From Streptomyces celluloflavus (GTDB lineage: Bacteria > Actinomycetota > Actinomycetes > Streptomycetales > Streptomycetaceae), in contig JOEL01000022.1 in NCBI GenBank assembly GCA_000720995.1, positions 36,303 through 100,302 on the forward strand: a stretch of DNA of 64,000 bases, in the 5' to 3' direction. The translations under genes and the position numbers were made by a program. Position 1 is the stretch's first letter. Each line of letters starts with the position of its first letter. This document shows positions 8,667 through 17,610 of the stretch, piece by piece. Under the pieces are notes generated by a model, which was not told the DNA's origin, did no database searches, and saw only the letters and a program-made list of their open reading frames with translations.

Positions 8667-9779
8667 GTGCTGCGCTTCGGCATCCTCGGCTGCGGCTCGA
8701 TCGGTGGCTTCCTCGGCCGCTTGCTGGCCCGGCCTGACGGCCCGCTGCGTGAGCGGGCCACTCTGGTGGCGGTCGCCGGACGGGACCCGGTACAGGCACA
8801 CCGGCTCGCCACCGAACTGGGCTGCGAGGCACTGGCCGTCCCCGAGCTGCTGGCCCGCACGGACATCGACGCCGTCGCCGTGTGCACTCCCTCCGGCACC
8901 CACGCCGAACTGGGCACCGCAGCCCTGCGCGCGGGCAAGCACGTCCTGGTCGAAAAGCCCATCGACGTCACCCTGGAGGCCGCCGACCGGCTGATCGACG
9001 CCGCCCGGCACACCGGCCGCACCCTCGGCGTCATCTCCCAGCACCGCTTCGACCCCGCCGCCGAAGTGGCCAGGGCCGCCATCGAGGACGGCACCCTGGG
9101 CCGGATCACCTCGGTCCTCATCGAGGTTCCCCTGTGGCGGGCGCGGTCCTACTACGCGTCGGGGCAGTGGCGCGGCACCCGCGCCCTGGACGGCGGCGGC
9201 GCCCTGATGAACCAGGCCGTGCACGCCGTCGACCTCGCCCAGTGGCTGGCCGGCCCCGTGGTGGAGGCCGCCGCCCACACCGGCCGGCTCGCCCACGACG
9301 GCATCGAGGTCGAGGACGTGGCCACCGCCAGCCTGAAGTTCGCCGGCGGCGCGCTCGGCGCGCTGCTGGCCACCACCGCCGCCTACCCGGGGCGTACCAC
9401 CCGGGTCGCGGTCAACGGCGAGCGCGGATCGGTCGTCATCGACAACGACGAACTGGCCTACTTCCACGCCGCCCGCGAGGGCGAGCGGCCCGCCGCCTAC
9501 GGCGCGTACGGCGACGGCAACCAGGCCGCCGACCGGTGCCCGCCGCCGCCGGAGCCCCCGCCGCGCGACCGCATCGGCCTGCTCCACCAGCCCCACCGCG
9601 ACCAGCTCGCCGACTTCTGCGACGCGGTCCGCACCGGCCGGCCACCCCTGGTCGACGGCGCCGCGGGACGGCGGGCGGTGGCGGTGGTGCACGCCGTGTA
9701 CACCTCCGCCCGCACCGGGCGCACCGTACGGCTCGACGAGAGCGGCAACCTCACACAGGACAAGGGGAGGACCCCATGA
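8667..9779 (+). CDS. Gfo/Idh/MocA-family oxidoreductase (second)
   Basis: A 370-residue classical Gfo/Idh/MocA dehydrogenase. It has GILGCGSIGG (5-14) for NAD(P) binding, EKP at 96-98 in HVLVEKPIDV, and a catalytic-site helix GGGALMNQAVHAVDL with His186. It resembles UDP-sugar or inositol dehydrogenases in layout. The GTG start at 8667 has a strong GAGGAGG site at 8656-8662, and the stop overlaps the next gene by four nucleotides (ATGA). It likely performs the second of two redox steps on a sugar- or cyclitol-like substrate. Confidence 0.85.
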   Translation: MLRFGILGCGSIGGFLGRLLARPDGPLRERATLVAVAGRDPVQAHRLATELGCEALAVPELLARTDIDAVAVCTPSGTHAELGTAALRAGKHVLVEKPIDVTLEAADRLIDAARHTGRTLGVISQHRFDPAAEVARAAIEDGTLGRITSVLIEVPLWRARSYYASGQWRGTRALDGGGALMNQAVHAVDLAQWLAGPVVEAAAHTGRLAHDGIEVEDVATASLKFAGGALGALLATTAAYPGRTTRVAVNGERGSVVIDNDELAYFHAAREGERPAAYGAYGDGNQAADRCPPPPEPPPRDRIGLLHQPHRDQLADFCDAVRTGRPPLVDGAAGRRAVAVVHAVYTSARTGRTVRLDESGNLTQDKGRTP

Positions 9780-10636
9780 GCGGGACCCTTCGGCACCCGG
9801 CGCCGGACGAGCACAAGGAGGCCCTGGCCCGGCTCTTCGACCGCAGCGCCCCGACGTACGAAAAGGTCGGTGTCTCGCACTTCGACGCCCTCGGCCGCCA
9901 GTTGGTGGCGGAGGCCCGCGTCCGGGAGGGCGAGCGGGTCCTGGACGTGGGGTGCGGCACCGGCGCCGTGCTCGTTCCCGCGGCGCGGGCCGTCGGGCCG
10001 AGCGGCTCGGTGACCGGCATCGACTTGTCCGCGGGCATGGTGGAGCGGTCCCGCGCGGCCATCGCGGAGGAAGGGCTGGGCAACGCCCGCGCCCTCGTCG
10101 CCGACGCCGAGACCGCCCACTGGGAGCCCGGACCGCCCGTCGACGGCACCTTCGACGCGGTACTCGCCGGGATCTCGATGTTCTTCTTCCCCCACCCCAG
10201 GGCCGCGGCCGCCCGCTACCGCCGGCTCCTTGCCGACGGCGGCCGGTTCGCCATCTCTTGGTGGGGCCGCCAGGACGAACGCTGGAACCCGGTCTTCGCC
10301 GCCAGTGCCCCCTACGGCGGCGCTTCCTCCCACCGGCTCCCGCCGGACAGCCCGTTCCGCTCCGTCGAGGACCTGCACGCCATGCTGTCCGAGGAGGGCT
10401 TCAGCTCCGTCGACACCGTGGAGCGGACCTGTGTCACCCGCTTCCGCGGCCCCCACCAGTGGTGGCAGTGGGTGTGGTCCACCGCGGGCCGGCAGTTCTG
10501 GGAGAGCGTGCCCGAGGACGCGATGGCCGACGCGGTCAAGGCGGTCGAGGCCGAGCTGGCCGGACTGCGCGCCCCCGACGGGAGCCTGACCAGCCGGAAC
10601 ACCGTCCGCTTCACCGTCGCCGAGGCCGCTCGGTGA
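9776..10636 (+). CDS. Class I SAM-dependent methyltransferase
   Basis: A 286-residue Rossmann-fold methyltransferase. Motif I is VLDVGCGTGAVL (55-66), the acidic residue of motif II is in TGIDLSAGM, and GTFDAVLAGISMFFFP precedes the post-motif loop. The C-terminal half carries a Trp-rich patch (HQWWQWVW) that may shape a substrate pocket. The ATG at 9776 sits in an ATGA overlap with the upstream gene and is preceded by GGGGAGG. It ends in a GTGA overlap with the next gene. Target atom unknown. Confidence 0.85.
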   Translation: MSGTLRHPAPDEHKEALARLFDRSAPTYEKVGVSHFDALGRQLVAEARVREGERVLDVGCGTGAVLVPAARAVGPSGSVTGIDLSAGMVERSRAAIAEEGLGNARALVADAETAHWEPGPPVDGTFDAVLAGISMFFFPHPRAAAARYRRLLADGGRFAISWWGRQDERWNPVFAASAPYGGASSHRLPPDSPFRSVEDLHAMLSEEGFSSVDTVERTCVTRFRGPHQWWQWVWSTAGRQFWESVPEDAMADAVKAVEAELAGLRAPDGSLTSRNTVRFTVAEAAR

Positions 10637-12255
10637 GCGCCGCCTGCACAGCGCCGCACGAGTCGCGTACGGCGGCACCCGCCGCCCACCCGCTGTTCTC
10701 CCGGGAGTGGCTGCGGCACGCCGAGGCCACGGCCGGGCAGCGGCCCGCGGAAGGCGAGGCCCTCCGGCTCGGCCTGCGCCTGACCGATCCGCCTGCCGGG
10801 GTGGCCGGGCAGATCCTCGTCCTGACGGATCTGGCCACCGGCGCCCTGTGGTTCCGCGCCGGCGAATGGGACGAACGGCCCACCCTCGTCCTGACCCTCC
10901 GGCACGAGGAGGCCGCCGTCCTGCTGTTCGGGGACGCCGAGCGGCGGGTGCGGCTCTTCGAGCACGGACGGCTGGTCCTGGAAGGGGTGTTCCTCTTCAT
11001 CTTCTTCCTGGACCGGCTGCTGCAACAGGACCCGTCCGGGGCGCTGGCCCGGCTGCGCGGGTTCACCGCCGACGCGCCGCAGGCGGCGGGCCCGTGGCCG
11101 GGCGCCGCCGCGGCGGTCACCGCGCCGGACGCCGAGGCCGACGCGGTCCGCGCCGCCACCGAGGCGCTGCCCCGTACGGTGGCCGCCCTGCGCGCCGAAC
11201 TCGGCCGGACCACCCCCGGTGCCCAGCTCCACGTCAGCCACGTCCCGAGCGGCACCACCGTCTCCGCCGCTCTGGGCAGCTGCCGCCCCGGAGTGCCCTT
11301 CACCCGCGCCTCCCTGCCCATCTGGTACTGCTGCTCCAAGACGCTGGGCGCGGTGGCGATCGGCCAGTTGTGGGAGCGGGGCCTGCTGGACCCGGCGGCG
11401 CCGGTCGCACGCTACCTCCCCTGGTACGACGGCGACGGCCGCGAACGGATCACCCTCTACCAACTGCTCACCCACACCTCGGCCGTCCCCATGGGCCTGG
11501 ACCCGCTGCACGGGGCCATGGCCGCCCCGGTCGCGCTCCGCCGTGAGCTGCTGCGGAACATGACGGTCCCGGCGGGGACGCCCCCCGGCGCGCGGATCAA
11601 CTACGGGCCGTGGTGGGCGTGGTTCCTGATCGCCGAGGTCGTCCGCGCCGTGGACGGACGCGACTACGAGCGCTATCTCGCCGAGGAGATCCTGGCGCTC
11701 TGCGGGATGACCGACACCCGCGTGGTGCTCACCCCGCAGGAGTACCGCGCCGAGGCGGACCGGCTGCCACTCATCCACATCACCGGCGGCGGTCTCCCGG
11801 CCCAGCCCACCCACTGGTACGCCACCGCGGCATCCTGCACCCGGCCCATCCCCGGCCTGAACATCCGCGGGCCGATGTCCGACCTGGCGCTGTTCTTCGC
11901 CGCGCTGGCGGACGGCGGCCGGGGGCGCCACGGGCGCATCCTGCTGCCGCAGACCGTCATGGCGCTCACCGCGCACCACCGGGTCGGCCTGGTGGACCCG
12001 TTCGGCAACGCCGACTGGGGGCTGGGCTTCCGCGTCGAGTCCCGCCACCTCGGCGACGCGTGCACGGCCTTCAGCCGCCACGCCTCGCCGCGCACCTTCG
12101 GCCACTACGGGCTGTGGACCTCGGCGGCCTTCGCCGACCCGGACGCCGGCCTGGTGGTCGCGCTGCACCTCAACGGCAAGACCTGGCAGGAAGAGCACCA
12201 GGAACGAATGATCACCATCGGTGACGCCGTCTACCAGGACCTCCGGCTGACCTGA
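10633..12255 (+). CDS. Beta-lactamase-fold protein with Cys at nucleophile position
   Basis: A 540-residue two-part protein. Residues about 15-160 look like an SCP2-type lipid- or ligand-binding domain (TLRHEEAAVLLFGD, HGRLVLEG). Residues about 200-540 follow the class C beta-lactamase/D-Ala-D-Ala carboxypeptidase fold: LYQLLTHTSAVP, INYGPWWAW and FGHYGLW. The active-site tetrad that normally reads SxxK reads CCSK, so Cys233 replaces the acyl-forming Ser and Lys236 is kept. Tyr324 of YxN is kept but Asn is Pro, and HxG is present (His491). This could be a cysteine acyltransferase or amide synthase, or a dead scaffold. The start is the GTG at 10633 in a GTGA overlap. No signal peptide is visible, so it is probably cytoplasmic, unlike true beta-lactamases. 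Confidence 0.78.
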   Translation: MSAACTAPHESRTAAPAAHPLFSREWLRHAEATAGQRPAEGEALRLGLRLTDPPAGVAGQILVLTDLATGALWFRAGEWDERPTLVLTLRHEEAAVLLFGDAERRVRLFEHGRLVLEGVFLFIFFLDRLLQQDPSGALARLRGFTADAPQAAGPWPGAAAAVTAPDAEADAVRAATEALPRTVAALRAELGRTTPGAQLHVSHVPSGTTVSAALGSCRPGVPFTRASLPIWYCCSKTLGAVAIGQLWERGLLDPAAPVARYLPWYDGDGRERITLYQLLTHTSAVPMGLDPLHGAMAAPVALRRELLRNMTVPAGTPPGARINYGPWWAWFLIAEVVRAVDGRDYERYLAEEILALCGMTDTRVVLTPQEYRAEADRLPLIHITGGGLPAQPTHWYATAASCTRPIPGLNIRGPMSDLALFFAALADGGRGRHGRILLPQTVMALTAHHRVGLVDPFGNADWGLGFRVESRHLGDACTAFSRHASPRTFGHYGLWTSAAFADPDAGLVVALHLNGKTWQEEHQERMITIGDAVYQDLRLT

Positions 12256-12313
12256 TGCCCGGGCCCCTTGAAACGCCCGCACACGCCCGCACCACAGGAA
12301 CGGAGAACCGAGC

Positions 12314-13414
12314 ATGACCACCCCGCAACCCGAGGACGCCTTCCCGGCCGACTCACCGCACGCCATCATCGACGTCGCCGTCGCCTTCTGGAAGTCCAAG
12401 GCGCTGCTGAGCGCGGTCGAACTGGGCGTGTTCGAGGAGCTTGCCGTACGCCCCGCCACCCGCGCCGAACTCACCGGGAGGCTGGGGATCGCCGGCCGCG
12501 GCGCCGCCGATTTCCTCGACGCCCTGGTGTCCCTGGGACTGCTGGAGCGCGACGGCGGCGTCTACCGCAACTCCCCGGTCGCCGACCGCCACCTGGACCC
12601 TCGCAAGCCCGCCACCGACATCTCCGGCTACCTCTCCTTCCTCAACGCGGGCTTCGGCTGCTGGGCGGGGCTGACCGACGCGCTGCGCAGCGGCGGCCGA
12701 CTGGACTTCTCCGCGGCGCTGGCCGCCTCGCAGTCCGTGGACCAGGGCGGGGCCGGCGACCCGAAGCTGGTGGGCGCCGACGCCACGGACGACACCTTCG
12801 GCGAGGCGTACGCCGCCCCGGACCAGGTGACCGGATTCCTGCGGGCGATGACCGGCTACAGCATGGGCGCCAACCAGGCCATCGCGGAGCGGTACGACTG
12901 GTCGGGGGCGCGGACGGTCGCCGATGTGGGCTGCGCCGAGGGCTCGCTGCTGGCCCAGGTGCTGTCCCGGAACCCACACCTCCAGGGCATCGGCTTCGAC
13001 CTGCCCGTGGTCGGCCCCGGCTTCGACGCCCACCTCGAACGGGTCGGCCTCACCGACCGGGCGCGCTTCGCCGGCGGCGACTTCTTCACCGACCCGCTGC
13101 CGACCGCCGACGCGATCGTGATGGGACACGTCCTGCACGACTGGGACCTGGACACCAAGAAGACCCTCATCGGCAAGGCGTACGAGGCGCTGCCGGACGA
13201 CGGCCGGCTGCTGATCTACGAGTCGCTGATCGACGACGACCGCCGCGAACGCACCACGGGCCTGCTGATCAGCCTCAACGTCTCCACGGTCTCGGCCGGC
13301 GGACTGGGCTACACCGGTGCCGAGTGCGGCGACTGGATGCGCGCGGCGGGCTTCCGCGACATCGCCGTGAGCCACTTGGACGGCCCGGAGTACCTCGTCG
13401 TCGGCGTCAAGTAG
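12314..13414 (+). CDS. O-methyltransferase (plant COMT-like family)
   Basis: A 366-residue methyltransferase of the family used for O-methylation of aromatic or polyketide products. It has an N-terminal winged-helix dimerisation domain (LSAVELGVFEELA, FLDALVSLGLLERDGG), a SAM site ADVGCAEGS (203-211) and the catalytic-His region GHVLHDWDLDTKK with His275. It starts 58 nt after the previous gene and closes the co-oriented set. Together with the class I enzyme at 9776 it gives the cluster two SAM methyltransferases besides the radical SAM enzyme. Confidence 0.87.
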   Translation: MTTPQPEDAFPADSPHAIIDVAVAFWKSKALLSAVELGVFEELAVRPATRAELTGRLGIAGRGAADFLDALVSLGLLERDGGVYRNSPVADRHLDPRKPATDISGYLSFLNAGFGCWAGLTDALRSGGRLDFSAALAASQSVDQGGAGDPKLVGADATDDTFGEAYAAPDQVTGFLRAMTGYSMGANQAIAERYDWSGARTVADVGCAEGSLLAQVLSRNPHLQGIGFDLPVVGPGFDAHLERVGLTDRARFAGGDFFTDPLPTADAIVMGHVLHDWDLDTKKTLIGKAYEALPDDGRLLIYESLIDDDRRERTTGLLISLNVSTVSAGGLGYTGAECGDWMRAAGFRDIAVSHLDGPEYLVVGVK

Positions 13415-13476
13415 CACCGCGTACCCGGCCGGTGCCCCGTGGCACCGGCCGCGTACCCCACCCCGCACACCTCCCG

Positions 13477-13690
13477 TCACGCCCCCGCGGCGTCCAGCAG
13501 CCGGGCGACCGGCTCGACGGCTTCATCCGGCTCTCGGTCCGTTTCCCCGGGCCTGCTCAGCGAGGTTCGCGTCCTCCCCTGCCCGGTAGCGCGCAGTGCG
13601 ACCGCGATGTGGCTGTATCCGGGGTCTTGTTCCAGCTCCTCGACGACTTCACTGCCGAGCGCGAGGCAATTCAGGGCGATCAGGCCACCA
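13477..13690 (-). pseudogene. Possible gene remnant (unknown)
   Basis: The minus strand encodes LIALNCLALGSEVVEELEQD followed by GYSHIAVALRATGQGRTRTS, ending at 13477. It reads like the C terminus of a small Streptomyces protein, but there is no convincing start or ribosome-binding site. I cannot name a family. The rest of 13415-13915 holds only the hairpin described next. Confidence 0.22.
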
Positions 13691-13745
13691 GCCGGGTCAG
13701 CGGCAATCGAACCTGAGACACCCGACGGCGAACCCACCTGAGCGA

Positions 13746-13792
13746 CAACGGGATGTGAGGCCGGCCAGGCCACCCGATCTCACATCCCGTTG
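13746..13792. terminator. Bidirectional hairpin terminator
   Basis: Perfect 14-bp inverted repeat CAACGGGATGTGAG (13746-13759) and CTCACATCCCGTTG (13779-13792) with a 19-nt loop. It lies between the convergent O-methyltransferase and aldehyde dehydrogenase genes. No U-tract follows, which is common for Streptomyces terminators. Confidence 0.6.
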
Positions 13793-13915
13793 CATCACCC
13801 CATTTCAGGCACCATGCCACCGGCAAAGATCAAATGAGACGGGACAGCACCGCGGCGAGATCGCTGGTCGCCCGGGGTTGTCGATCCAACTCCGCGCACC
13901 GGCAGGACCGAGTGC

Positions 13916-15397
13916 TCATTCGGTGATGAGGTAGCGCGGGGCCTGCGGTCCTTCGATGGTGATCCACTGGAGTTCGGTGAATTCCTCCAGTCCGGCCCGT
14001 CCGCCGGACTTGCCGTAGCCGCTGTTCTTCACCCCGCCGAAGGGGATCTGCGGTTCGTCGTCGAGGGTGGCGCCGTTGATGTGGCACATGCCGGTGTTGA
14101 TGCGCTTGGCCAGGTTCAGGGCGAGGGGGATGTCCCGGGTGAAGATGGCCGAGGTGAGGCCGTAGTCGTTGTCGTTGGCTGCGCGCAGGGCCTCTTCGTG
14201 GCCGTCGACGATGCCGACGGTGACCATGGGGCCGAAGGACTCCTCACGGTAGACGCGCATGCCCGGTGCGACATCGGCCAGCACGGTCGGGGCGAAGCAC
14301 GGGCCGTTGGCCGTTCCGCCCGCCAGTAGGCGTGCGCCCGCTCCGACCGCGTCCTGGATCAGGTCGGTCAGGCGGGATACGGCGTTCCGGCCGACGACGG
14401 GACCGAGCACGGTCTGCGGGTCACGCGGGTCGCCGCAGGTGATGGTGGCGGCCAGGGCGGCGAGACGCCCGGTGAACTCGTCCGCGACGGCGCGGTCGAC
14501 GATGACGCGTTCGGTTGACAGGCAGCCCTGGCCCGAGTTGGCGAACGCGCCGAAGCCCACTGCGCTGACCGCGTGGTCGAGGTCGGCGTCGGCGAGGACG
14601 ATGACCGGTGCCTTGCCGCCGAGTTCGAGGATCGCCGGTTTCAGATGCGAGGCGGCCTTCTCGCCGATGATGCGGCCGACCCGGGTGGAGCCGGTGAAGT
14701 GGACGCGCCGGACGGCCGGGTGGGCGATGAGTGCGTCGACGACGTCGGGGGCGTCCTCGGGTGCGTTGGTGACCAGGTTGAGCACCCCGTCGGGCAGTCC
14801 GGCCTCGGTGAAGCACTCGGCGACCAGGCCATGGGTGCGCGGTGTCTGCTCCGACGCCTTCATCACGACGGTGTTGCCGAGTACCAGCGCCGCCGGGAGC
14901 GAGGCGCCCACCAGCAGCGCCGGGGCGTTCCAGGGAATGATGCCGGCGACCACGCCGACCGGCTTGCGGATCGCGATCGAGGTGCGCCCCGAGGTTTCGG
15001 AGGGGATGACCTGGCCGGTCAGGCCCTCGTGGGCGGCGCTCGCCGCGTAGCGGATCTTCTCGGTGAGGACCTTGACGTTGTAGGCGCCCCAGGCGGCGGG
15101 GCCGCCCATCTCGGCGGTGATCGCCTCGGTCAGTTCCCCGGCCCGCGCTGCCAGCCTCTCGGCCGCTGTCCACAGGGTGCGGCGGCGCTCGCCGGGTGCC
15201 AGCCCCGCCCAGGCGCCGAATGCCTGCTCGGCTGCCTCGACTGCGCGCACGACGTCCGCCGTGCGAGCGGCGGCGGCGCGGGAGGCCACGTGGCCGGTGA
15301 ACGGGTCGTGCACCGCGTAGATCCGGTTGTCCGCTGCCTGCTGCCAGGCGCCGCCGATCAGCAGCCTCTGGATGGGGGTCTCGGTGGTGGAGGTCAT
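13916..15397 (-). CDS. NAD(P)-dependent aldehyde dehydrogenase
   Basis: A 493-residue aldehyde dehydrogenase superfamily enzyme of full length. The catalytic general base Glu258 is in LELGGKAP and the nucleophile Cys292 is in NSGQGCLSTERV. The cofactor loop IIPWNAPALL and FTGSTRVG are present. It resembles salicylaldehyde/vanillin-type dehydrogenases that oxidise aromatic aldehydes. The ATG at 15397 is preceded by GGGAGAG. It lies 70 nt downstream of the flavodoxin gene on the same strand and is probably co-transcribed with it under the divergent TetR. Confidence 0.9.
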   Translation of the reverse strand: MTSTTETPIQRLLIGGAWQQAADNRIYAVHDPFTGHVASRAAAARTADVVRAVEAAEQAFGAWAGLAPGERRRTLWTAAERLAARAGELTEAITAEMGGPAAWGAYNVKVLTEKIRYAASAAHEGLTGQVIPSETSGRTSIAIRKPVGVVAGIIPWNAPALLVGASLPAALVLGNTVVMKASEQTPRTHGLVAECFTEAGLPDGVLNLVTNAPEDAPDVVDALIAHPAVRRVHFTGSTRVGRIIGEKAASHLKPAILELGGKAPVIVLADADLDHAVSAVGFGAFANSGQGCLSTERVIVDRAVADEFTGRLAALAATITCGDPRDPQTVLGPVVGRNAVSRLTDLIQDAVGAGARLLAGGTANGPCFAPTVLADVAPGMRVYREESFGPMVTVGIVDGHEEALRAANDNDYGLTSAIFTRDIPLALNLAKRINTGMCHINGATLDDEPQIPFGGVKNSGYGKSGGRAGLEEFTELQWITIEGPQAPRYLITE

Positions 15398-15467
15398 GTG
15401 CTCTCCCGTCCCGCTCGCCCCGCCCTCAGAGGGCGGAGCGAGCGGTGGTGGTGTGCGGGCGTCGGGG

Positions 15468-16052
15468 TCACCGCCGGGCGGCCAGGCCGTCGCGGTGGAT
15501 GCGGGTCTGTTCGGCGACGCGGCGGCCGAGGTGGCGCGCGGTGCTCAGGTCGGCGTCGTGGACGGCGGCGGTGTCGTTGAAACTCTGCGCACCGGCGCCG
15601 AGGTAGAAGCCGAGCCGGTTGTCGTCCTCGGGGCCGGAGGTGGTGGTGTTCCAGCCCGGCAGCAGGCCCAGGCTCACCCAGAGCATGCCGTGCTGGGCGG
15701 CCAGGACGGCGAAGTACTGCAAGGTGTGCATCTTGTCGCCGCTCATGGAGCCGGAGTTGGTGAATCCGGCGGCGAGCTTGTCGCTCCAGGCGCGGGTCAT
15801 CCAACGCTTGCTGGTGGCTTCGGCGAAGGCGTGGAAGGCTCCGGAGGCGGTGCCCATGTAGGTGGGGGAGCCGAAGATGATGGCGTCGGCGCAATCCAGC
15901 ACCTCCCAGTCCGCATCGCTGAGGGAGGCGACGTCCACGCGGTGGACCTGCGTCCCGGAAACGGAGTGCGCGCCGTCGGCCACGGCCGCGGCGATCTGCG
16001 CCGTGTGGCCGTAGCCGGAGTACGAGGCGATGGCGATCGTGGTGTCGGACAT
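15468..16052 (-). CDS. Flavodoxin-family (WrbA-like) oxidoreductase
   Basis: A 194-residue FMN-binding protein. The phosphate loop SYSGYGHTAQIA (10-21) and the second flavin loop GSPTYMGTASGAFHAF are those of NAD(P)H:quinone oxidoreductase/flavodoxin-type proteins. The region after KLAAGFTNSGS matches the family too. Paired with the aldehyde dehydrogenase, it suggests a detoxification unit for aromatic aldehydes or quinones. It starts at the ATG at 16052, with 280 nt between it and the divergent TetR gene. Confidence 0.85.
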   Translation of the reverse strand: MSDTTIAIASYSGYGHTAQIAAAVADGAHSVSGTQVHRVDVASLSDADWEVLDCADAIIFGSPTYMGTASGAFHAFAEATSKRWMTRAWSDKLAAGFTNSGSMSGDKMHTLQYFAVLAAQHGMLWVSLGLLPGWNTTTSGPEDDNRLGFYLGAGAQSFNDTAAVHDADLSTARHLGRRVAEQTRIHRDGLAARR

Positions 16053-16280
16053 GGTTGCTTCCTCTCATGACGCCGGCGAGTGCTGACGCGGCGTCCTGGA
16101 ATGCCGGCGAGGTGGGCTGACGGTCCGCCCGGGCCGCGAAGGGCTGCGGGACGGGCTCGGGTGGCACGCGTGGCGGATTCGGTACGCGGCCGGAACGAGA
16201 GCCCCCTGGACCCCTGTGCCGGTGCGGGCCCGTGCAGGTGCAGCCCTTGATCGGCGGCCGTCTTGATCGGTGATCCGAGA

Positions 16281-16324
16281 TTATCGTAACGCTGATAAGT
16301 CGCCGATACGCAAGAAGGCGTATC
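16281..16324. promoter_or_regulatory. TetR operator region (two palindromes)
   Basis: Just upstream of the TetR start are TTATC-N8-GATAA (16281-16298) and GATACGC-N6-GCGTATC (16305-16324). The second ends 8 nt before the ATG. This is the expected site of autorepression and of control of the divergent flavodoxin-aldehyde dehydrogenase pair. The remainder of 16053-16280 shows nothing distinctive. Confidence 0.55.
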
Positions 16325-16332
16325 ATCGTTCC

Positions 16333-17037
16333 ATGGATGAGGACAGGCGCGCCGCCAGGTACCAGGTTCTGCAGGTCGCAGCCGAACTGCTGGAGGAGGG
16401 AGGCAGTGAGGCGGTTTCCACGCGGGCCGTCGCCGCCGCGGCAGGGATCACGGCACCGACGCTGTACCGGATGTTCGGGGACAAGGACGGACTCCTCGCC
16501 GAGCTGGCCGTCCACGGATTCGAGAGGTATCTGGCCGAGAAGCGCGAGGCGTTGTCCCGATCCGAGGACCCGGTGGCCGATCTCTACCGGGGCTGGGACC
16601 TGCACGTCGACTTCGGCCTGCGGCACCCCGCGTTCTACCTGCTCATGTACGGAACGGCCCGCCCCGGCCGCAAGCCCCCGGCCGCCGACGAGGCGCACGC
16701 CCTGCTGGTGGGCCTGCTGGACCGGGCCGCCGCCGACGCGCGCCTCCGGGTGCCGGTGGAGGAGGCGAGCCGCGTGGTCCACGCCGCGACAACCGGAGCC
16801 ACCCTGGCGCTGATCGGCGAGGAAGCGTCGCACCGGAATCTGTCGACCTCGACACGGCTGCGGAACATCGTCATCGGGTCCATCACCACCGACCCGCCCG
16901 TCGCCACCGCCACGGACCTGGCATCCCGGGCGCTCGCACTCGACGCCGCGCTGACCCTTGAGGACGGCGCCGCGCCCCCATTGCGTGACGCCGAGACGGC
17001 GCTGCTGCGCGACTGGCTGCACCGCCTCGCCGAGTAG
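16333..17037 (+). CDS. TetR/AcrR-family repressor
   Basis: A 234-residue regulator. The N-terminal helix-turn-helix is STRAVAAAAGITAPTLYRMF followed by GDKDGLL. The C-terminal ligand domain has FGLRHPAFYLLMYG. The start is the ATG at 16333. It is divergent from the flavodoxin-aldehyde dehydrogenase pair with palindromes in the gap, so the simplest model is a local repressor relieved by an aldehyde or quinone. The effector is inference. Confidence 0.88.
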   Translation: MDEDRRAARYQVLQVAAELLEEGGSEAVSTRAVAAAAGITAPTLYRMFGDKDGLLAELAVHGFERYLAEKREALSRSEDPVADLYRGWDLHVDFGLRHPAFYLLMYGTARPGRKPPAADEAHALLVGLLDRAAADARLRVPVEEASRVVHAATTGATLALIGEEASHRNLSTSTRLRNIVIGSITTDPPVATATDLASRALALDAALTLEDGAAPPLRDAETALLRDWLHRLAE

Positions 17038-17117
17038 CGCAGACCGCTGCGGCGTCGGGCGCCGCGACCGACCCCGGTCGTCGCCCGGCCGTGAGCCCGA
17101 TGCCGGGGCCGGCTCGT

Positions 17118-17585
17118 TCAGTCGCGGCTGGTGGCCTGCTTCCCGGACCATGCGGCGGCGTCGGCGCCGTATCGGACCAAGAGGCGCGCGAACTGGATCT
17201 GCTCCTCCGGCGACCAGGCGGCGGTGATCTCCTGGAACGCCTTGCGCTGCTCGGCGGCGAAGCGGTTGCGTTCGGCCTCGCCGTGCTCGGTGAGTTCGAG
17301 CACGGTGCGGCGACCGTCGGACTGGGACGCCGCCCGGCGCAGCAGCCCCTCCTCGATGCAGGCGGCGACGGTCCGGCTGGCCACCGGCTGGGCGACGCCC
17401 ATCGCGGCGGCGAGGCCACCGACGGTCGTCTCGCCCGGCGCATCGGCGATCACATTGAGTACGAGATTGCGGGAGAGGTCCTTGCTCGATGCCGGTGCGC
17501 GTCGTCGCAGGCGTGACAACGCCGGGCCGATCTGATCCAGCACCAGGTCGTCGGGGGTCCGCTCGGAGGAAGACGCGCTACTCAT
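17118..17585 (-). CDS. MarR-family transcriptional regulator
   Basis: A 155-residue winged-helix regulator. The DNA-recognition region GGLAAAMGVAQPVASRTVAA is followed by the wing LLRRAASQSDGRRTVLELTE, with the DGR tip typical of MarR. I place the start at the ATG at 17585 (MSSASSSE), because the longer reading frame crosses the intergenic operator. It is divergent from an amidohydrolase gene and probably controls it and itself. Confidence 0.88.
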   Translation of the reverse strand: MSSASSSERTPDDLVLDQIGPALSRLRRRAPASSKDLSRNLVLNVIADAPGETTVGGLAAAMGVAQPVASRTVAACIEEGLLRRAASQSDGRRTVLELTEHGEAERNRFAAEQRKAFQEITAAWSPEEQIQFARLLVRYGADAAAWSGKQATSRD

Positions 17586-17610
17586 GTACGTGAGTCTAGG
17601 CGCGCCCGCA

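Noticed and set aside
10312-12474. A 720-codon minus-strand frame opposite the beta-lactamase-like gene
   Set aside because: Antisense shadow; the plus-strand frame has conserved fold motifs and coupled starts.
13415-13915. An additional cluster gene on the plus strand after the O-methyltransferase
   Set aside because: The plus-strand frames there lack a ribosome-binding site and recognisable motifs, and a terminator-like hairpin closes the unit.
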